NCBI GenBank assembly: GCA_030411725.1
Contig: MU839833.1
Span: 124,001-188,000, forward strand
Origin: Echria macrotheca
Taxonomy: Eukaryota > Ascomycota > Sordariomycetes > Sordariales > Schizotheciaceae
Length of the DNA: 64,000 nucleotides
Direction of reading: 5' to 3'
In this document: piece after piece, positions 33,338 through 43,324 of the stretch
Layout of the letters: each line of letters starts with the position of its first letter
How positions within the stretch are numbered: the stretch's first letter is position 1
Translations under genes and position numbers: made by a program
Notes under the pieces: model-generated
Told to the model about the DNA's origin: nothing
Databases searched by the model: none
What the model saw: only the letters and a program-made list of their open reading frames with translations

Positions 33338-33591
33338 AGGCATCTGATAGGGGTGCACCCCCCTTTTGCTACGGGTGCATCCCCCCGCCATAATGTTTTA
33401 CGCATATGCCCTCTAATTTACTGTTAATGTTTTCCCTGAAAACTGTATATATATTTGTCGAAGGCCTATTTACTATATATAAGGGCTTTAAACTTGTAAA
33501 GGCTGATAAAAGTAAAGCTGTCAGGTAGTTAAATTTATCTTCAAGGGGATGCGGACGGATCAAAAGGGGGGTGCACCCCTATCAGATGCCT
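33338..33591. mobile_element. Short inverted-repeat element (254 bp), MITE-like
   Basis: The 31 bases at 33338-33368 (starting AGGCATCTGATAGGGG) are an exact reverse complement of 33561-33591. Weaker inverted similarity (CGGGTGCATCCCC against CCGCATCCCC) extends each arm by about 20 bases. The inside is AT-rich and has no open frame. The arms contain the self-palindrome GGGGTGCACCCC. No clear target-site duplication: the flanks share only TTA/TA-like bases, so the superfamily is open. Confidence 0.65.
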
Positions 33592-33934
33592 TAGTTCTTG
33601 GCGAATTTCAGCTCTTCAGAAATCAGAAGTCAGAAAAGAGGGGGGGAAATTCCGTGTGGATATGGAAAATTGGACCAGCTAGTACAAACCTAAATCAAGT
33701 CATGAGAATTGATACCGGCGTATTCCGTATTTTCAAGACTGAATAAGACGGGCATAGGGTATGAATAATATTGACTGATAGGCTACAGAGTACCTCCTAT
33801 ATACAGCCACCTCCCCAATTTTCAACTTGAAATCCTCTTCCAGACATCCACACCTCATCGAGTCCAGACAGATATCTCATCGTCCCACAATCCTCCCTCG
33901 CTACGCCCGTTCATTAGGTAGACAGGCGACGCAT
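33592..33934. other. 343-bp spacer
   Basis: Lies between the inverted-repeat element and the 3' end of the secreted repeat protein gene (-). No open frame of note. Confidence 0.4.
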
Positions 33935-34765
33935 TCACCACGGCCAATCATCGTCATCATCATCGTCATCGTCATCGCCGTCGTCATACCACGGGGGAGG
34001 AAGACGCGAAGGCTTCGGCTTGGGCGCTGGCTTAGGGAGACCCGTGGGCTTGGGAAAGCCAGAGGGCTTGGGGTATCCCGAAGGGCGAGGAATCGCAGGC
34101 GGCTTGGGAGCCGCAGAAGGCTTGGGCGCGGACGAGGGCTTGGGTGCGGCGGAAGGCTTAGGGGCCGCCGACGGCTTCGGCTCGGCAGATGGCTTGGGAG
34201 CGGCGGACGGCTTGGGAGCGGCGGAAGGCTTGGGGAAGGCCGAGGGCCGGGCAAGCGAAGGCCGGGGCTCCCCGGAGGGACGAGCGACGCTGGGGCGCGC
34301 GAACGAGGGCCGAGCCAGGGACGGCTTGGGCTCGCCGGAGGGCTTGGGAGCCGCCGACGGCTTGGGGGCTGCCGACGGACGGGCGAGCGTGGGTCTCGGC
34401 TCCCCTGAGGGACGAGCGACGCTGGGACGGGCAAACGATGGCCGGGCTAGCGAGGGCTTGGGCTCGGCGGATGGCTTAGGGGCAGCCGAGGGCTTGGGTT
34501 CGGCCGAGGGCTTAGGGGCGGCCGAGGGCTTGGGCTCCGCAGACGGCTTCGGGGCCGCGCTGGGCCGGGCGAGCGTGGGTTTCGGCACCCGGCTGAACGA
34601 GATGGTCGGCTTTGGGGCGCCGGCGCCCAGCGTCACGCTCGGCTTGGGACGGCCCTCGCGGTGGCCGGCGACCGAGACGCCGTCCTCATCCTGGGGAGTC
34701 GGCGCGCCGACGGCCGGCTGCAAGGCAGCGGCGGCCGCGAGAAGGGTCAGGAACAAGCGGGTCAT
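33935..34765 (-). CDS. Secreted Pro/Lys/Ser-repeat protein with poly-Asp tail
   Basis: Single exon, 276 aa, ATG at 34765. A clean signal peptide (MTRLFLTLLAAAAALQPAVG, cleavage near GA-PT) is followed by about 220 residues of pentapeptide units, mostly xxPKPS (AAPKPS, AEPKPS) interleaved with LARPS, FARPS and VARPS. A larger module (GEPKPSLARPSFARPSVARP) occurs twice. After a GYPKPSGFPKPTGLPKP stretch the protein ends in DDGDDDDDDDDDDWPW. It is probably an extended, O-glycosylated cell-wall or secreted protein. The basic repeat and acidic tail could interact with each other or with metal or wall polymers (inference). There is no GPI signal. The antisense frame is long only because the repeat lacks stops in it. 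Confidence 0.75.
   Translation of the reverse strand: MTRLFLTLLAAAAALQPAVGAPTPQDEDGVSVAGHREGRPKPSVTLGAGAPKPTISFSRVPKPTLARPSAAPKPSAEPKPSAAPKPSAEPKPSAAPKPSAEPKPSLARPSFARPSVARPSGEPRPTLARPSAAPKPSAAPKPSGEPKPSLARPSFARPSVARPSGEPRPSLARPSAFPKPSAAPKPSAAPKPSAEPKPSAAPKPSAAPKPSSAPKPSAAPKPPAIPRPSGYPKPSGFPKPTGLPKPAPKPKPSRLPPPWYDDGDDDDDDDDDDWPW
34030..34610. repeat. Tandem 15-bp coding repeats of the secreted protein
   Basis: The GC-rich unit, read on the + strand as GGCTTGGGxGCxGCx, repeats dozens of times and encodes PKPSA/RPSxA pentads on the minus strand. A higher-order duplication of about 120 bp (34240-34360 against 34360-34480) shows growth by unequal exchange or slippage. Confidence 0.75.
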
Positions 34766-34855
34766 AATGTGTGGTTCGACACAAGGGGGTGGTCGAGACC
34801 GAACTGTCGAGCCTTGCTGTTCAAACAACTCCAACAACACTGGAGAAGCTTGGGA

Positions 34856-34866
34856 CCTTATATATA
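34856..34866 (-). promoter_or_regulatory. TATA box of the secreted repeat protein gene
   Basis: Reads TATATATAAGG on the minus strand, about 91 bp before the ATG at 34765. A strong TATA box so close to the start suits a regulated, highly expressed secreted protein. Confidence 0.55.
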
Positions 34867-37400
34867 CCCGCGGGAGGGCATCAATATACGTCCTCCGGTA
34901 TTCCAGATGCGCCTCAGCGGTATTGGTGCGCGCCGCGCATCATTGCACGCAAAAACGGTCGAGGATTTCGACGACCGAGAAATCCTACATGGCTGATATA
35001 GATGCTGCAACGGTATTAAATTAAATGACGAAGGCTCTCCCGTGGCGCCACCACCATGTGTCGGTCGGTCGATTCACCGTGGAACTCTTGCGAACAAGAA
35101 CTTCTGTGTAGCCTCGCCTGTCCAGCAACACCGGGGACACACGGAACGGGGACCCAGGGGTAATGTAAATGGAACGGCATATTAACGAGCGGCGCCGGCC
35201 TAATAGTCGCCTCAATATCGAGGGTTTTGGCGTTAGCGTAACGTCGTTCCCGGTAAAAGGCGTCAACTCGACAACCTGTTGGCCCGGTAAAGTTCGTGGG
35301 CTCAAACCGTGAACTCGCCTATGCCAAGCGGCACCCGGCCCTTCCTTCTCGAAGTTGTTCGGTCCAAATATCCATATTGCCCTGCTGTTGTTTGCTTCTA
35401 GACTTATTCTTTTCTTAGACCCGCACGGGACCGGGGACCAGGTTTGCAGTGCGAGACGAGTTGGGGAAACTTGGAGATGCTGGAAGCTTTCTCAAGCTTG
35501 AAGATCTCGAGCCGCCAAGATTTCTAGAGAGATGTAAACACAGATATACTCTCCCAGACCGGAATATGCACACCTCATAGGCTTGTTCCCCTGGCGATCA
35601 TCTAGGGACAAGACAGCCGATAAGAAATCGGGACTGCGCCGCCAAGTCCTGGGGTAATGGTCTAGGCCGTGTCGACGTGAGGAGAGCAACTGCAACCCTT
35701 GGAAATGAAGTCGACGTAAGCTTATCCGGGGAAGGTGTGCACGGAGGGCGGGGTGAGCGGAGGCGTCTTGCGGGCGGCGCATGTAAACAGGGCTCGAGCC
35801 GTGGCGGAGGTTGTACCGCCGACCCCCAGGCGAGCAGAGAGGAACTGTGCTGCCCGGTAGCGAGCCACCGGCGACGTAGCATCACCGGGTACCGAGGAGC
35901 CCCAAGTACCGAGTCTCCCCATGGGACGATGCCGACATCCCACATCTCGAATAATTAACGTGCGATGGTGGTTACCGCAAACGCAGAGGTGCATTCGGAG
36001 GAGAGCCAGTCATCTCAAGGAGTGGAAAGGACATGTCGATCATGAGATCACACCCTACCAACTCGTCCCCCGCATTTGAAAGAGTCCAGCATGAGCAAAG
36101 TTCACCGAGCGAGACATGATCGAATAAGATGCCTGCCCGACGTGTCTTCGGGTCAATCCAGCCCAAGCGAGGGTCGCGATAGGGTAAATGTCGGCCGCCG
36201 ACCGCCAAGGATGGGTAAAAGCGAGTCGATCCCGTCTTGTCTGTGTGCGATCGGACCGGCCGTTTGCTGCTCAAGTCGGGACCAGGCCGTGGTTTGCGTG
36301 GCAAGGCGCGGCCGGTGAGCCTTTGCCCGGCCTTGGGTCAATCTCTGCCGCCATAGAATTTTCTAGGCAGAGTCTGACGCCATTTGCTAAGAGCTCTTGC
36401 GCGATTATACATCTGAAACGCACTAATAGGAGAAAAGATATACAAGACAGCCGTGGACCCCACAGCCCAATGACTTGCTGTCAAAAGGCGGCCAAGCTTT
36501 CTGTCTACGCCGTTGACTTGCACCGGTTCCTGGGGATGCGACCCGACCCCACGCCATCCGATCGTGTTGTGTTGCAATCTCGGAAGCGAGCTTTTCTTGG
36601 TAGTATGTAAGTGGTAGGAATAGAAAAGCCATTAGTCGAGCTCTCAAATTGTGCAAGTCAACGTTGCATCGCCAATTGTCTGTCTTCGTTGCTCAACTGA
36701 AGAACTAAGAAGGAGGGAAAGAAAAAGGGAAAAAAAAGAAGAAAGAACAAGGAAGAATACTACTTGGAATGGATGAACTCCAAGATCTTGGACTGAGGTT
36801 CGGGGTAAAAAGATGGTTGGGACGCAACTTGAGCTCCAGGTTGTCGGGTGCTCGAAGCTGAGCCCTACCAAAGGAGTGCACGTAATGACTCAAGAAATAA
36901 CTATGGTCAAGTCTCTCTGGCCGGCAGAATATAAAATTAATAACATGGATCTTGGTAAACAGGTAGGTAGGGACGCGTATACGCCAAGATGCTGGGGAAG
37001 ATTTCAAAGACAATCTCATCCCGGCTGGGGCACGGAGCAACGGGATAGGCTCACAGGGACCTAGCAGGTACCGCGCGGTGATGACGAGTTAATGTTTGAA
37101 ATTGCCTCATCGTTGAACCATTCTTGGGAATCTGAGAGCTCGCTTGTTGTAAGTACCGTTGGAAATGCCCAAATGAGACACGACCAAGCCGGTGTTGGCT
37201 CAAGCCATGCCCCGCCTTTGGCGCAAGGGGAGTGAATGATTGGAAAGAAGACAGAGAAAGGTAGACTCTCGTGGAACGAGCTTCTTTTCTTTGGTGCGTA
37301 AAAGAGTCTGGTATGTCCAGCCAGCGTATCGTTTCCTTCATGCGGACCGGTAGTTCCGTGATACCCTCCAGGGGCATCGAGATAAGGAGGTATCATCCAA
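34867..37400. other. 2.5-kb gene-poor intergenic region
   Basis: Upstream of the secreted repeat protein gene (-) and downstream of the Zn2Cys6 regulator gene (-). Many small overlapping frames, none protein-like. A purine-rich run lies at 36708-36755. No RNA gene recognised. Confidence 0.4.
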
Positions 37401-39623
37401 CTAAGTCCCCCTTTCTTTTGGTCCATTTTCATCCTCTGTCCTTTCCGTGTCTTCGACCGGCGTATTGTGGCCCTCATCATGTTGCACCTTCGAGTGTGGT
37501 GGGGTGGTGCCATGCTCTCCATGACTCTCCTCGCGTAGAGGAACACTAGGGTCCCGGACACCACCTCGCAGCCAGCTCAGAAGTCTCTCTGCCCGTCCCA
37601 ATGTCTCTCTGCAAACCTCCCAGTTCTCTAGGGCCATCTGCATAAAGCCGATTTGCAAGACGCTCTTGACGAACCCGGCATGAGGCTTCAGCATGGCGTC
37701 CGCATCAGTCCCGCTCGCCGTGGCTACGATGGAGATGAAGGTGAATATCAAAACACCAATCACACCCCGCCAGCGCGATAGCGGGATGCGCCAGGCCGCA
37801 CCAAGTATGGCGAGAGCGTCGGCTGACGAGCACACGGCGCTGAAGGGACGGCGGGTGCCGATGGCTCGGGCAAATAGCGGAGCAGCGAGTCGGACGGCCG
37901 TGTATAGATGGTCTGGACGGGGTGGAGGGGGGAGCCGTGACTTGATAGGTGCGAGCTTGGGTCCTCGGTGGTGCGGAGCTGGCTGGGTCGAAGAGGCGGT
38001 GTACGACGGGTACTGAGGGAGAAGCGAGTGAGGTCTGGGCTCCGGATCGTCCTCTTGGGGCCGTGTGGAGGACTGGTCAGGGGCGGCAACATCGGTGTTT
38101 CCGGGCCCAGACACCTCGGGAAGCTCGACCGGCAGTTTTGAAATCCGGTCGTGGATCCACATGGCGGTCGACTGCAGCTTGGTGATTTCCTGAGTTGAAG
38201 GGTTGTCGCCGAGATTTAGGACCGTCGTGATGAGGAAGCGCATATCATCCAGGATCGAGGCCGTCGTCGGGTGGAAACTCAGCGCCTCCACGCAAGAAGA
38301 AAAGGTAAACGGTCCGTAGAGAAGCGGCGAGTTGAACCGAGCCATAAACTGCTCCAAGGGGCGTTCTCGATAATCAAAGTCGAACCCGGGGCCCCTTTGT
38401 AAGATGGGTGTCTTCTCCAGGGACATGGCGATCGAGGCGTCATCGACCAAAGCAACTTTGGTGACCAGCTTCCCGACACCAACACTGCTAAACCCGCCTC
38501 GTAGTCGGAGCATCTCACGGAGCCCACGAAGGTGAGCTTGGACTACCTCGGGCCCGCCGAAGTACCATTCGATCGATACAAACTGCACCACCCCAGCCAG
38601 GGCCTCATCACTAATCCAGTGTTCCGACTGAAGATGGCTGTTCAACGTGTGTATCGCGTTGCCTTTCAGCTTCATTGCTGATGTCTGATCGATATGCTGG
38701 TTCTCACTAAGCGATCGCGCAGAGATGTAAAGCGAGGTCTGAGCCAGGAGGGGTGACTGGATACACCAGGGAACGTAATTGTTGATAAACGGGTTGTCTG
38801 AATCCGGGACTCCGTCGAAAGACCCTTTAAAGTGGTGCAGAAGTTTCGTGACTGCGTTGCGTTAGTACGTAAGACAGCATTGGAAGTGGTACCTACATGT
38901 GTGAACAAGTAGGGCATTCTGTTTGGTTGCTGGGATCGGCAGACTGGCCATGGCGTCCACTGGACCAGACAGACGCCACACATTCTGCGAAAGCTGCTTG
39001 TCGAGTATTTTAGGGTTAGATTCTGCGGCAACGACAGAGGCGTCGTGCGACGAGAGATGTGTCGAGACTCCGTCTTCCTGTGAGACGGTCTCTTGAATCG
39101 TCTCCCAGCCCGATCCGTCGTCATCTGAATCATAAACGGGGTACTCAGTAGTCAAATCTACACCAGACCATTTCACCACGAGCCCGGATCGTCGTCGCCG
39201 AGGACCCCTCGGAGAGTGTGGGACAGCCTTGCGCACATAGACGGGAGGGCTGGGCACAGGGCTGCGCTGCTGAGACGGCCGTGGCGGCAATTTGACGGTG
39301 AAGGTCGGGAGATCTGGATTCGGAGCGCCACCGCTACCAGTTTTCTGAGATCGTTTACTTGGTGCATGTCAGTGGGTGTGGTTGGCTTGATCGTGGTTGG
39401 TTGGCGGCATCCTGCTCACCTCCTGGGTCCATATTGACACTCTACGGCAGGGAAGCGGCGGCTACAATTACCGCATGGCTGTCCTTGATCGCACTGCAGC
39501 GAATATTAGCACTGAAAAAGACAAGTGTTGGCTTTGCTGTACTTTTTGCTTCCGGCGTTGGCACTCTGAGCATGATGTAGTAGATCTCTTCATCCGGGCT
39601 CGTGGTACTGGCGACGTCTGCAT
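37401..39623 (-). CDS. Zn2Cys6 fungal transcription factor
   Basis: Four exons, 39623-39543, 39493-39420, 39333-38897 and 38851-37401, with introns of 49, 86 and 45 bp; 680 aa. The Zn2Cys6 cluster spans the first splice: CSECQRRKQK joined to CDQGQPCGNCSRR and then ECQY, giving the C-x2-C-x6-C-x5-C-x2-C-x8-C spacing that holds two zinc ions. After a Pro/Ser linker, the middle region (VPWCIQSPLLAQTSLYISA, GGPEVVQAHLRGLREMLRLRGG) belongs to the Fungal_trans_2 type. The C-terminal third contains one hydrophobic stretch (RGVIGVLIFTFISIVATAS), also common in this type. The tail after about residue 640 is hydrophilic and poorly conserved in appearance. It is a nuclear DNA-binding regulator; targets are unknown. 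Confidence 0.9.
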
Positions 39624-41266
39624 GGTTTCGGATTAAGGGTCAAAACATAAATCCAGTTTCTGCTGGTTGCACAACACATTTTTCCTATGCCTTGTCGGGT
39701 TTTGACTGAAGGGGGCTCTTATAAATCGCCCGCCGCAAACCGTTGATGGTGGCAGTCCTTCAGCCGCAAGCATGGCGTCGGATTCCAGAGCATATTTGGC
39801 ATAGCCGTTGCCGATCCAACCGCACAGTTGGAGGTATTATTGGTCGAGCGAGAGCGGTACGGAACTTTCCGAACGACTGGTTCTAACGGCTGTCCCGTTC
39901 TGTTGGGCCCATTGACCGAGGAGTGGCCGGAGAGCCCGCCATTGCGACGGCGGCAGGCAACCATCCGATGGTAGCGAAAACCCGAAGAAACCAAAGAAGG
40001 TGGACGCATCATGAATGACTCATGGTGAGTCCCGCTTGCCATGCCTCGGACCGCGAACTTTTCGCCGGCGGCTGTTCCACCATTGTAATCAAAGAAGACG
40101 ACATCTCCTCTAGGAAGTCCATGAGTACGGATCGATAAGTTCGGCCAAACTCATCGTTCTTCGAAACCTGGTAAGGAGAATTTCCTGCATCGTTCGGTGG
40201 AAGTACCGCCCCAGGGGCTCTCTGCTCTTTTCATGTTTTGAGAGAGCTTGAAAAGGCCTAGACGGAACACTTCGCGGGCGTAGTCGGGGAATTGCCTAGA
40301 AGGACAGTGAGTGCTGTCCTTATTAAATGGACTGTACTCAGCTCCGGGAAGGACTCTATCCACTTACGCACTAAACCCCTAGCCTGAAGCAACTATGCGT
40401 TTATAGATATGCAGACCATAGATCTAGTCGCAGATATGAGGGGCTGCGGCGGTGATTGCATTGTGACCAGCATTCGAACGGTCGACCTCAAGTTCCCGTA
40501 GAATCGCCGCTTCCTTCGGACTTGCGCATCCAGACTACCCCAAACCTGGAATCTTTCGTCTGTCGACCGAATGTCTATTAGATATAGGAACTGCTACTTT
40601 CGTAGACTGTCAGGAGGATCTCGCCTTGCTAGCGGGAAGGGGCAGGATCGAAGATTTGTGTAGGTAGGCAGGACCATAACATCTGGGAAACCGGCTGTAG
40701 ACTCTTCTTTTCGACTTGGAGCTTTCTTGTGTTCCACTAGCACATAATTGAATGACACCGTATCGTGGGTGTTCGACAGGATGCGGTATAAGATGTCGGG
40801 GACTTGGCGAGTGCTTCGAGTCTGAACATCGATCTGCTGCACCTGCTTCCAGATTGTTCGAAGAAGTGTTTGCAGAGTTTCGGGCGGGGAGATGCTGAAA
40901 TCTCTTGAGGCAAGTGCAGCCTTCATACCTTATGTCGCGGAAAGCAGGTCCCTTGGCCCCCTACCTCCTTCTCATCTTTGCAACGTGCCGTTGAGACAAA
41001 GTGTGAGTCCATAACAGACATGCTCATTCAAATGATAATGTTGTATTCCCGACTAGGGTGCACAACAGCGCCCCATGTGGTGCAGTGGAAAAGGAAACGC
41101 CCCCCCAACCCCAAACCCATCAGGCAACACAACCACAGGCCCCATAACGCCGTGAATCACACACAAGACTTTTTACCAATACCCGGCCCGATCCCAGTCA
41201 CACACGCTGTACCATGCCATATAACTCGTTTGTACAACAAAAACCCGGTGCCCCCCCGGAAGCTCA
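39624..41266. other. 1.6-kb intergenic region
   Basis: Lies between the Zn2Cys6 gene start and the small mitochondrial protein gene stop, both on the minus strand. A 110-codon minus-strand frame at 40594-40926 is listed separately. Otherwise nothing recognisable. Confidence 0.4.
40594..40926 (-). CDS. Possible small protein, unknown
   Basis: A 110-codon ATG frame whose first 90 residues look protein-like (FSISPPETLQTLLRTIWKQV, DVQTRSTRQVPDILYRILS, FNYVLVEHKKAP) in an otherwise empty stretch. No family was recognised and the tail is basic and irregular. It may be one exon of a decayed gene or chance. Confidence 0.25.
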   Translation of the reverse strand: MKAALASRDFSISPPETLQTLLRTIWKQVQQIDVQTRSTRQVPDILYRILSNTHDTVSFNYVLVEHKKAPSRKEESTAGFPDVMVLPTYTNLRSCPFPLARRDPPDSLRK

Positions 41267-41654
41267 TCACTCGTTCCCTTGTTGGGCCTCATACACCCTC
41301 ATGGCGTGTTCCAGCTCCTCGAGGTTGGTCCTGTCGCCATAGGCATCCGCCAGCGCCGTGTACTTCCGCCGCTGCTCGAGCTCTGCCTTTTCCACGGCGG
41401 CTGATTTCTCGAGCTGCTTCTCGATCTGAGCTTCGCGGTATGAGGCTACCCCGTAGCCGACGGCAACCAGGCCCGCCAGTGGTGGGATCCTGACCGTTTA
41501 TGTCAGTTTCCTGCGTAATTGCAAAAAAAGGGGGGCATGGCATGACATACCATTTCAGGCCCTTTCCGCGGGATGCATTGGAGATATAGGGGAGAAAGCT
41601 GGGGTGTACCCGAGCCGAGGTCGAGAACGGCCTGGTAGGTGGCACGTGGTTCAT
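41267..41654 (-). CDS. Small probable mitochondrial membrane protein
   Basis: Two exons, 41654-41551 and 41489-41267, with a 61-bp GTATGT...CAG intron; 108 aa. The N-terminus is import-like (MNHVPPTRPFSTSARVHPSF, with the RPFSTSAR motif typical of cleaved fungal presequences). A membrane stretch (IPPLAGLVAVGYGVASY) follows the splice, then about 60 residues of charged helix (EAQIEKQLEKSAAVEKAELE). The ATG was chosen as the only one before the presequence; the frame is open further upstream without another ATG, so an upstream exon is possible. I cannot name the family. Confidence 0.6.
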
Positions 41655-42424
41655 ATTGGAGGGGCCGTTTGCCGGTGGCCGAGGTAGAGTAGAGATAGAG
41701 AGCTGGATGCTCAAAAAGGATACTTGAACTTGCTCGCAAGCTTCTGGCTCTGGAATTTGCGATTGTCGAGGTAACTATACCGCTCGCTGTGCTGGAAGGA
41801 GGAAGCGATGACTCAGGTCCGTGTAAGGGAAGAGGTATCACTGTCGACAGGGGAAGCTGTGTGTTGTTCTTGCAAAAAAAAGAGCAAAAACATGAGGAAT
41901 GACACACGCGGGGCCGGGCAGCATTAAAAGCCCATGTGAGTCAGGTCACAACTTAAAGGGAATACAGTCAGGATGCAATCATGGTTCGAAAAGGCATGGT
42001 CAGTGGGGTGACGCCCGGCAGATATCGTCTGTTCAACGTGCTGCACGTCGTGCCATGTTGGTGTGGGAAGGCGGGGAAGGGGACAAAGGAGAAGCGTCCA
42101 CGCCGGCGACTCCCGGGGCTCTAGCCGCTTCCCCCGGACCAGATCCCCTTCCCCCCGGATTTGTCCTGCCATCTGCGCTGCAGGAGTGGACCTTGGAGCC
42201 AATTATCCTCGGTCGCGCTGCTCAATCAGAACGTGCCTTGGACTTCGGTTCAACCCGTTGCGCCCTTTTCCCGACAGCAGTCTGAGTTGCAGTTTCGACT
42301 TGTTAGTGTAGGCAATCCGATTAGTAAATGTTTTCTTACCTGCCCCTTTCTCGTCATCCCGAGTCTGACGCCGTTGACAAAACACGTGCTCCTGCGGCAT
42401 TGCTCCTTCTGGCAGGATCACAAG
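41655..42424. other. Intergenic flank left of the 626-bp element
   Basis: Promoter side of the small mitochondrial protein gene. No gene recognised. It ends in GATCACAAG (42416-42424), repeated at 43051-43059. Confidence 0.4.
42416..42424. repeat. Target-site duplication, left copy
   Basis: GATCACAAG, identical to 43051-43059. Confidence 0.8.
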
Positions 42425-43050
42425 CAAGCCCACTATCCCGACTGTGTCCCCGGCCCTTATCCCGACAGTCCCCCACCCACTTAAACCTAAAACGGCAGAG
42501 TCGAAGCGGGCTGCACAATGACAAGCCACAGCCAAACTTCGTGCAACACAGCATCGCAGCGCCCAAATCATCACCAAAGCGATATGTCAGCCTGGGAAGC
42601 CAGCACGTACGCATATCCGGTACCATAAATCGTCGTGTGATGAAATGGGAGTCGTTTGTAGGTTACAAGTGGATTTTTCGAGGTTGGGTAACGCTCTGAG
42701 AAGGGACCCCGCGTTGGGTGAGGCTGAAGCTATCGCAAAAAAGAAACACCCGTTTCCTCGGACCCGTTTCTGTATCAATTGCAACGCTTGAAAACCGCTG
42801 CTTTACGAGGGGGATTGCGTTCCTCACGATTGCACCCCTTGGGTCTTTTTTTTTATCGGTCGCGTGTGCGTGCGCGTGTGCTTGTCGCGCCTGTGCAAGT
42901 GATGTTCTTCCCCTGGATTTTCGCTGTGGCTGGGCTGACGGCTAACAATTTTGCCTGTGGCTTGCCCTGACTGACCTTACCCAGTCGGGCTTAGGCAGGT
43001 GAGTAACAGTCGGGATAAAGGTCGAGGACACAGTCGGGATAGTGGGCTTG
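42425..43050. mobile_element. Non-autonomous inverted-repeat DNA transposon (626 bp), Mutator-like
   Basis: The outer 25 bases (42425-42449, beginning CAAGCCCACTATCCCGACTG) are an exact reverse complement of 43026-43050. Imperfect similarity continues for another 20-40 bases, including a second copy of TATCCCGAC(A/T)GT in each arm. The direct repeat GATCACAAG flanks both ends (42416-42424, 43051-43059). Including ambiguous end bases it reaches 11 bp (GGATCACAAGC). A 9-11 bp duplication with long inverted repeats is the signature of Mutator-like elements. There is no transposase frame. An inner inverted pair (CAAGCCACAG at about 42524, CTGTGGCTTG at about 42956) extends the hairpin. Confidence 0.85.
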
Positions 43051-43059
43051 GATCACAAG
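43051..43059. repeat. Target-site duplication, right copy
   Basis: GATCACAAG, identical to 42416-42424. Confidence 0.8.
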
Positions 43060-43324
43060 CTGCCGAACCCGTTGCCTCCAGCGAATGAAGCACCTGCCAA
43101 GCAGTTAGGCTCCGGATCCCGCCCCTGAATCTTGGATTGCAGTTCCTAGCGTCCCTGAGAACGGCTGCAGATCTCGGTACGGGAGCTCTCGGCGAACATC
43201 GGATCGGTAAGCGCATCGGTTTCTCGAACCCATCCGTTCCGGGCACCGAAACCTCATGAACCCGACGTAATGACAAGGGAGATTATTAGCTCAATTGCAC
43301 TATCTCCTGCCTTCTTTAGAAAGC

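Noticed and set aside
34020..35024. 334-codon plus-strand frame rich in Gly, Leu, Ala and Glu
   Set aside because: It is the antisense of the repeat coding region of the secreted protein; the repeat unit simply has no stop in that frame. The minus strand has the signal peptide, ATG context and TATA box.
40440..40500. CGTTCGAAT on the minus strand, checked as a tRNA T-loop
   Set aside because: Flanking bases do not form the T stem or a cloverleaf.
43140..43290. GGTTCGAGA-like T-loop on the minus strand, checked as a tRNA
   Set aside because: No acceptor, D-arm or anticodon stem can be paired around it.
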